Part shown: piece after piece, positions 54,706 to 58,090 of the stretch | Layout: each line of letters starts with the position of its first letter | How positions within the stretch are numbered: position 1 is the stretch's first letter | NCBI GenBank assembly: GCA_937929805.1 | Contig: CALFUT010000052.1 | Location: 1-58,090 of the forward strand | Length of the DNA: 58,090 nucleotides | Direction: 5' to 3' | Origin: an uncultured Pirellulaceae bacterium | GTDB lineage: Bacteria > Planctomycetota > Planctomycetia > Pirellulales > Pirellulaceae | The notes under the pieces: model-generated | Databases searched by the model: none | What the model was told of the DNA's origin: nothing | What the model saw: the letters and a program-made list of their open reading frames with translations, nothing else | Translations under genes and position numbers: made by a program

Positions 54706-56055
54706 ATGCTCGACTGGAACAAACTTATATCCGGCAAACGCGTTGCTGATTCTAGTGGGGCGCTGAAAGATTCATACGACGCGGGAGATCGTTCGCCTTT
54801 TCAGATCGATTATGATCGAGTCATCTTTTCCGAACCTTTTCGCAGGCTCGGTCGGAAAACGCAGGTGCATCCGCTGGTGCCCAACGATCATGTAAGAAAT
54901 CGCCTCACGCACTCACTGGAAGTCGCAAGTGCAGGCCGCTCCTTTGGTAGCTTGCTGTGGCAACACTTGAACAAAGCCGGTCCAACACCCAGCGGCGTTG
55001 AAAAAGATGATATCTGCCAGATATTGCAGACTGCGTGTCTCGCACATGACATTGGCAACCCGCCGTTTGGGCATGCTGGAGAGTATGCCATTCGAGCGTG
55101 GTCGAAAGAAAATAAAGAAGTGATCACTGGAGAAGGTAATCCATTCAAAATTTCGAACGCGACGATCGCAGACTGGGAGATATTCGAGGGGAATGCACAG
55201 GGCTTTCGATTGGCAAGCCGGTCGGACATTCCATTGTTTGCATACATGAACCTGACTGTTTCGTCACTCGCTGCGATGGTCAAATATCCTTTTGGTGCAG
55301 AGCATGCTACAGAGAAAGGAAAGTACAACTTTCTTTCAGCTGAATCTCAAATATTTGATGCCGTCTTTGCAGAACTGGGCCTTAAACATGACGGCAAATT
55401 TTTTCGGCACCCACTGTCGTTTCTTTCCGAGGCTGCCGACGATCTTTGCTACCGCATAGCTGATCTTGAGGATGCTGTGCGAATGAATATTTTGGACGAG
55501 CTACGCGTTAGAGAAATTTTTGCATCCGTTTGCGGCGAGGCTCGAGAGGGAGAACCAATCGGCCGCTTGCGAGCCAGAGCTGTCGGCTGCTTTATTGCAT
55601 CTTTTTGGAAAGAGTTCGTCAACGACTATGACGCAATCATGCGAGGCGACAGGAAAAAAGACCTGAAGGAGAGTGTCAAAGAAAACAACTTGCGTCTAAA
55701 GCAAGCCCTGAAAGAAATCGGAGTATGCTACGAAGAGATCTTTGCTCATCGCTTTAAAGTGGCAACCGAATACGGAGCCTACAACACATTAGGCAGAATC
55801 ATTGAGGCCATGTGTCTTTCCTGCCGTAAACTTGTCAGCCTAACCGCAGAGAAAAACCAGCAGGCCAGCGAGGTGTTTTCCAAAGAGCTAGATTTTCGAT
55901 CCCAGCGATGCCTCGAACTCTCTTTCGGCAGCAAGTTTGAGATCGAGAATTTGGATCAAGATTACGCGTGGTGGCTTCACAGTATTCTCGATTTCGTTTC
56001 GTCATTAACTGACAACTACGCGAAGCAGCTTTCATCTGAGATTGCGGGATTCTGA
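54706..56055 (+). CDS. dgt: Deoxyguanosine triphosphate triphosphohydrolase-like protein (HD domain)
   Basis: ATG 54706 gives 449 residues; a purine-rich AAGAAAG precedes it. The opening SPFQIDYDRVIFSEPFRRLGRKTQVHPL is the dGTPase start. The HD metal site is visible as HVRNRLTHSLEVA, ACLAHDIGNPPFGHAGE and AADDLCYRIADLEDAV. It should hydrolyse dGTP (or other dNTPs) to the nucleoside and triphosphate. The codon use seems richer in A/T than in the neighbours, which may mean transfer. dGTPases can defend against phages by lowering dNTP pools, but no other defence gene is nearby. Confidence 0.9.
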   Translation: MLDWNKLISGKRVADSSGALKDSYDAGDRSPFQIDYDRVIFSEPFRRLGRKTQVHPLVPNDHVRNRLTHSLEVASAGRSFGSLLWQHLNKAGPTPSGVEKDDICQILQTACLAHDIGNPPFGHAGEYAIRAWSKENKEVITGEGNPFKISNATIADWEIFEGNAQGFRLASRSDIPLFAYMNLTVSSLAAMVKYPFGAEHATEKGKYNFLSAESQIFDAVFAELGLKHDGKFFRHPLSFLSEAADDLCYRIADLEDAVRMNILDELRVREIFASVCGEAREGEPIGRLRARAVGCFIASFWKEFVNDYDAIMRGDRKKDLKESVKENNLRLKQALKEIGVCYEEIFAHRFKVATEYGAYNTLGRIIEAMCLSCRKLVSLTAEKNQQASEVFSKELDFRSQRCLELSFGSKFEIENLDQDYAWWLHSILDFVSSLTDNYAKQLSSEIAGF

Positions 56056-56125
56056 ATGTGCCTACCACCCGTTGTTGTGGAGCAAATGTTAATTATTCAA
56101 AGGCGAGTGCGAGTCATCGTTTCCG

Positions 56126-57373
56126 CTACTTGCGCCGCAACGCAGATCGTTGATGCCCGATCAAACCTTCTAGCTCGGCCAGTCGAGCCGTGTCGTCGAT
56201 CAGCTCTTGCGGTGCCGCGTCTAGTTGCAGCCACGTGCGGATTCGGACGTAGGTGAACACGTTCAAGCCGGCACTCCAGCGAGACGTTCCTGCCGTCGGC
56301 AAGGTGTGGTTGGGGCCGACGCCATAGTCGCCAAATACTTCGGCTGACTGGTGGCCGATGAACAGACAGCCAGCATGCTTGATTTTTTTGGCAACCGAAG
56401 CCGCATCACGGCAGTGGAGTTCAAGGTGTTCGGTCGCGATATCGTTACAGACGTTAATCGCTTGATCGATCGAGTCACAAATGATGGTGGCTCCGTTGGT
56501 CAATGCTTGCCGCGCGCTTCTGGCAGTTGGCAGTGAATCCAATTGAGCCGCCAGTTGTTCGTTGACGGATTCAGCAAGTGCTTGATCGGTGGTGACCAGA
56601 AACGGCCGCGCGTCGGCATCGTGTTCGGCTTGGCCCAGCAAGTCTGCCGCGATCGTTTCGGCATCGGCTGAGTTATCTGCCAACAACACAAGTTCGGACG
56701 GACCGGCCAACATGTCGATGCCGCAGTCGCCATGCACGATTTGCTTGGCGGCAGTCACCCAGCGGTTTCCGGGCCCGCTGATCAAATCACGTCGCTCGAA
56801 ACCATCAAACCCGAAAGCCATGGCCGCGATCGCGTGAGCACCACCGACGGCGAGAACCTGATTCGCTCCGGCAACGGATGCTGCGGCCAGCATTAAATCC
56901 GATGGGTTTGGTGTGGCGAGCGTCACGTTTTCACAACCTGCGACCACAGCCGGCACGACGGTCATCAACACGGTCGAGGGCAATGCGAAGCGACCTGCCG
57001 GTGCGTAACAACCGACGTTGACGATGGGCTCGATCGTGTGTCCCGCGAAACCGCCCGGCACGGGGGTCTTCAGTTCACTAAGGCTATCCCGCTGAGCTTT
57101 CGCAAATGCTCGCACCCGCTGGGCGACTCGTTCTAGCAGCGCAAGGTCATCCGAGCCAAGTCGGTCGGCGGCCGCTTTCATTTCATCGGGGCCGATCAGG
57201 AGCGGTTGGTCGGGCGTTCGCTCGCCAAACTGTGCCGCGTACTTTCGAATCCCGGCTTCACCTTCAACGCGAACGGTATCCACGATCGTTTGTGCGCCGG
57301 CGAGGGTTTCTGCATCAATGGAGCGATCGAGTTGCTCAGGTTGGAAAGAGTTGGATTGAAGAATTTTTAACAT
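56126..57373 (-). CDS. hisD: Histidinol dehydrogenase HisD
   Basis: The 415-residue protein is complete. Motifs are VNVGCYAPAGRFALPSTVLM, the NAD-site loop GPGNRWVTAAKQIV, the zinc-site GQAEHDADAR, the catalytic IATEHLELH and the last signature GDYGVGPNHTLPTAGTSRWSAG. It oxidises L-histidinol to histidine in two NAD-dependent steps, the last stage of histidine synthesis. No other his gene is near. It converges with dgt, and its start is about 100 bases from repeats leading to the IS200-type element. Confidence 0.97.
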   Translation of the reverse strand: MLKILQSNSFQPEQLDRSIDAETLAGAQTIVDTVRVEGEAGIRKYAAQFGERTPDQPLLIGPDEMKAAADRLGSDDLALLERVAQRVRAFAKAQRDSLSELKTPVPGGFAGHTIEPIVNVGCYAPAGRFALPSTVLMTVVPAVVAGCENVTLATPNPSDLMLAAASVAGANQVLAVGGAHAIAAMAFGFDGFERRDLISGPGNRWVTAAKQIVHGDCGIDMLAGPSELVLLADNSADAETIAADLLGQAEHDADARPFLVTTDQALAESVNEQLAAQLDSLPTARSARQALTNGATIICDSIDQAINVCNDIATEHLELHCRDAASVAKKIKHAGCLFIGHQSAEVFGDYGVGPNHTLPTAGTSRWSAGLNVFTYVRIRTWLQLDAAPQELIDDTARLAELEGLIGHQRSALRRK

Positions 57374-57440
57374 GAATTGTTTAGGTAAGTGTGTTTTGAC
57401 ACGATCTACAAGATAAACATGATTCTGAATCGAGCGTGAA

Positions 57441-57467
57441 TCCTGTCGACCCTGTCGATCCTGTCTA
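57441..57467. repeat. Three tandem 9-mers
   Basis: TCCTGTCGA, CCCTGTCGA and TCCTGTCTA follow each other directly, upstream of hisD. A short direct repeat of this kind is common as a dispersed intergenic repeat; no function is evident. Confidence 0.6.
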
Positions 57468-57539
57468 ATTCATTTCCGTAAACCACCAGCTCTGCTGGTG
57501 AGCACTCACTAGGCTCCGCCGTTCCGGGAGTTTACAAAA

Positions 57540-57579
57540 GATCCTCCTGTAGGAAGGCCCCGAGGGGTACAGGAGGATC
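57540..57579 (+). promoter_or_regulatory. Leader hairpin that would hide the transposase ribosome site
   Basis: GATCCTCCTGTA (57540-57551) pairs perfectly over 12 bases with TACAGGAGGATC (57568-57579). AGGAGG, the ribosome site for the ATG at 57584, is in the right arm. This matches the translation-repressing leader hairpin known from IS200. Confidence 0.7.
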
Positions 57580-57583
57580 CGAA

Positions 57584-58018
57584 ATGAAAGATTGGCGTAG
57601 TCAATCCCATGTAAAGTGGGACTGTAAGTATCATGTAGTGATTGTTCCAAAATACAGGAGGCGTAAGTTTTACGGAAGTCTTCGGTCGGAGATTGGGAAG
57701 ATTCTTCGGCAGCTTTGTCGTCAGAAAGAGATTGAACTTGTGGAAGGGCATGCCATGCCAGATCACGTTCATCTTCTTTTGAGTGTTCCACCGAAGTTCA
57801 GCATTGCGAATACGGTTGGCTTTCTGAAAGGGAAAAGTGCAATCCGGATCAGTCGTGACCTCGGCAAAACGAAGGGAACTTTGTACGGTCGAGCGTTCTG
57901 GTCACGCGGTTACTGTGTTAGTACTGTCGGTCTCGATGAAGCAATGATTCGAGAATACATTCAAACTCAGGATAAACACGAGCGTGATCAAGAACGCGGG
58001 CTATTCGATTTAGACTAA
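57584..58018 (+). CDS. tnpA: IS200/IS605-family TnpA (Y1 transposase)
   Basis: The 144-residue protein has the IS200 TnpA layout: an opening VKWDCKYHVVIVPKYRRRKFYG, the HUH metal motif DHVH in MPDHVHLLLSVPPKFS near residue 60, then GFLKGKSAIRI and FWSRGYCVSTVG, and the catalytic tyrosine region IREYIQTQDKH near 125. It is full length with no stop or frameshift, so it could be active. Translation is likely held back by the hairpin in its leader. Confidence 0.92.
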   Translation: MKDWRSQSHVKWDCKYHVVIVPKYRRRKFYGSLRSEIGKILRQLCRQKEIELVEGHAMPDHVHLLLSVPPKFSIANTVGFLKGKSAIRISRDLGKTKGTLYGRAFWSRGYCVSTVGLDEAMIREYIQTQDKHERDQERGLFDLD

Positions 58019-58090
58019 AACTAACCTACACACCACGGCCCCTTTTAGGGGCCTTCCTCATACCACCGGCTCTGCCGGTGGTTATTGATT

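Larger units (their letters stand above)
57478..58083. mobile_element. IS200-type insertion element with flanking palindromes
   Basis: The unit contains one transposase gene (57584-58018) and stem-loops at both sides. Left: CACCAGC-tct-GCTGGTG (57484-57500), a GTAAAC/GTTTAC pair around it (57478-57535) and a hairpin at 57540-57579. Right: GGCCCC/GGGGCC (58037-58053) and CCACCGGC-tct-GCCGGTGG (58063-58081). The outermost left and right palindromes share the form ACCACC(A/G)GCTCTGC(T/C)GGTG. IS200 elements end in such subterminal hairpins. The right end may extend to the window edge. Confidence 0.7.

Noticed and set aside
54706-56055. Phage-defence island around the dGTPase
   Set aside because: The neighbours are NfeD proteins and hisD; no other defence gene, integrase or phage gene is present.

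Overview
The window looks like a chromosomal segment of a planctomycete, probably from the Pirellulaceae or a relative (inference). The reasons are a DUF1549/DUF1553 protein next to a DUF1501 protein, EF-hand and DUF11 secreted proteins, a TIGR03790 protein, a MoxR/DUF58/BatA-type operon with very large membrane proteins, moderate G+C, and operons broken up by intergenic palindromes. No phage, plasmid, rRNA or CRISPR signal is visible.

Layout. (1) 1-6827: secreted-protein locus. It holds a 5'-truncated DUF1549/DUF1553 protein, a thioredoxin-fold lipoprotein, a DUF1501 protein and an EF-hand protein. A Y1 (HUH) transposase with three palindromes on each side sits in front of the EF-hand gene and appears to supply its start region. 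(2) 6962-18852: MoxR ATPase, DUF58, BatA-like, VWA-like and a 1486-residue membrane protein, a chaperone/aerotolerance-type operon with 4-nt stop/start overlaps at its last two junctions. (3) 18976-27094: DNA-repair island. It contains the four-gene ligase-associated damage-response set (PdeM, MBL exonuclease, ATP-dependent ligase, Lhr-like helicase), a short RecQ and a TfoX C-terminal-domain protein. (4) 27280-40477: mixed genes (TVP38-family membrane protein, P460-like cytochrome, an unknown two-part protein, HExxH peptidase, TPM protein with zinc ribbons, Nudix CoA pyrophosphatase, PilZ, DUF11 protein, S9 peptidase, a membrane protein, a lipoprotein), then tRNA-Asn. (5) 41429-51415: phosphate regulon pstS-pstC-pstA-pstB-phoU-phoB on the minus strand, with phoR separated from pstS by a plus-strand TIGR03790 gene. 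(6) 51665-57373: two NfeD-family proteins, a dGTPase and HisD. (7) 57478 to the end: an IS200-type element.

The phosphate genes form one physiological unit: the transporter takes up Pi, PhoU and PhoR sense its state, and PhoB regulates. The repair island is a second unit. The most unusual signals are a probable ATT start codon for pstA under a perfect Shine-Dalgarno, two independent ~105-110 bp nested-palindrome elements, the palindrome-flanked transposase at a gene start, a RecQ that ends where its zinc-binding cysteines should begin, and an NfeD protein whose two ClpP-like domains both seem to lack the catalytic serine. I do not see a clearly new multi-gene system. Family calls rest on motif recognition by eye, without database searches.
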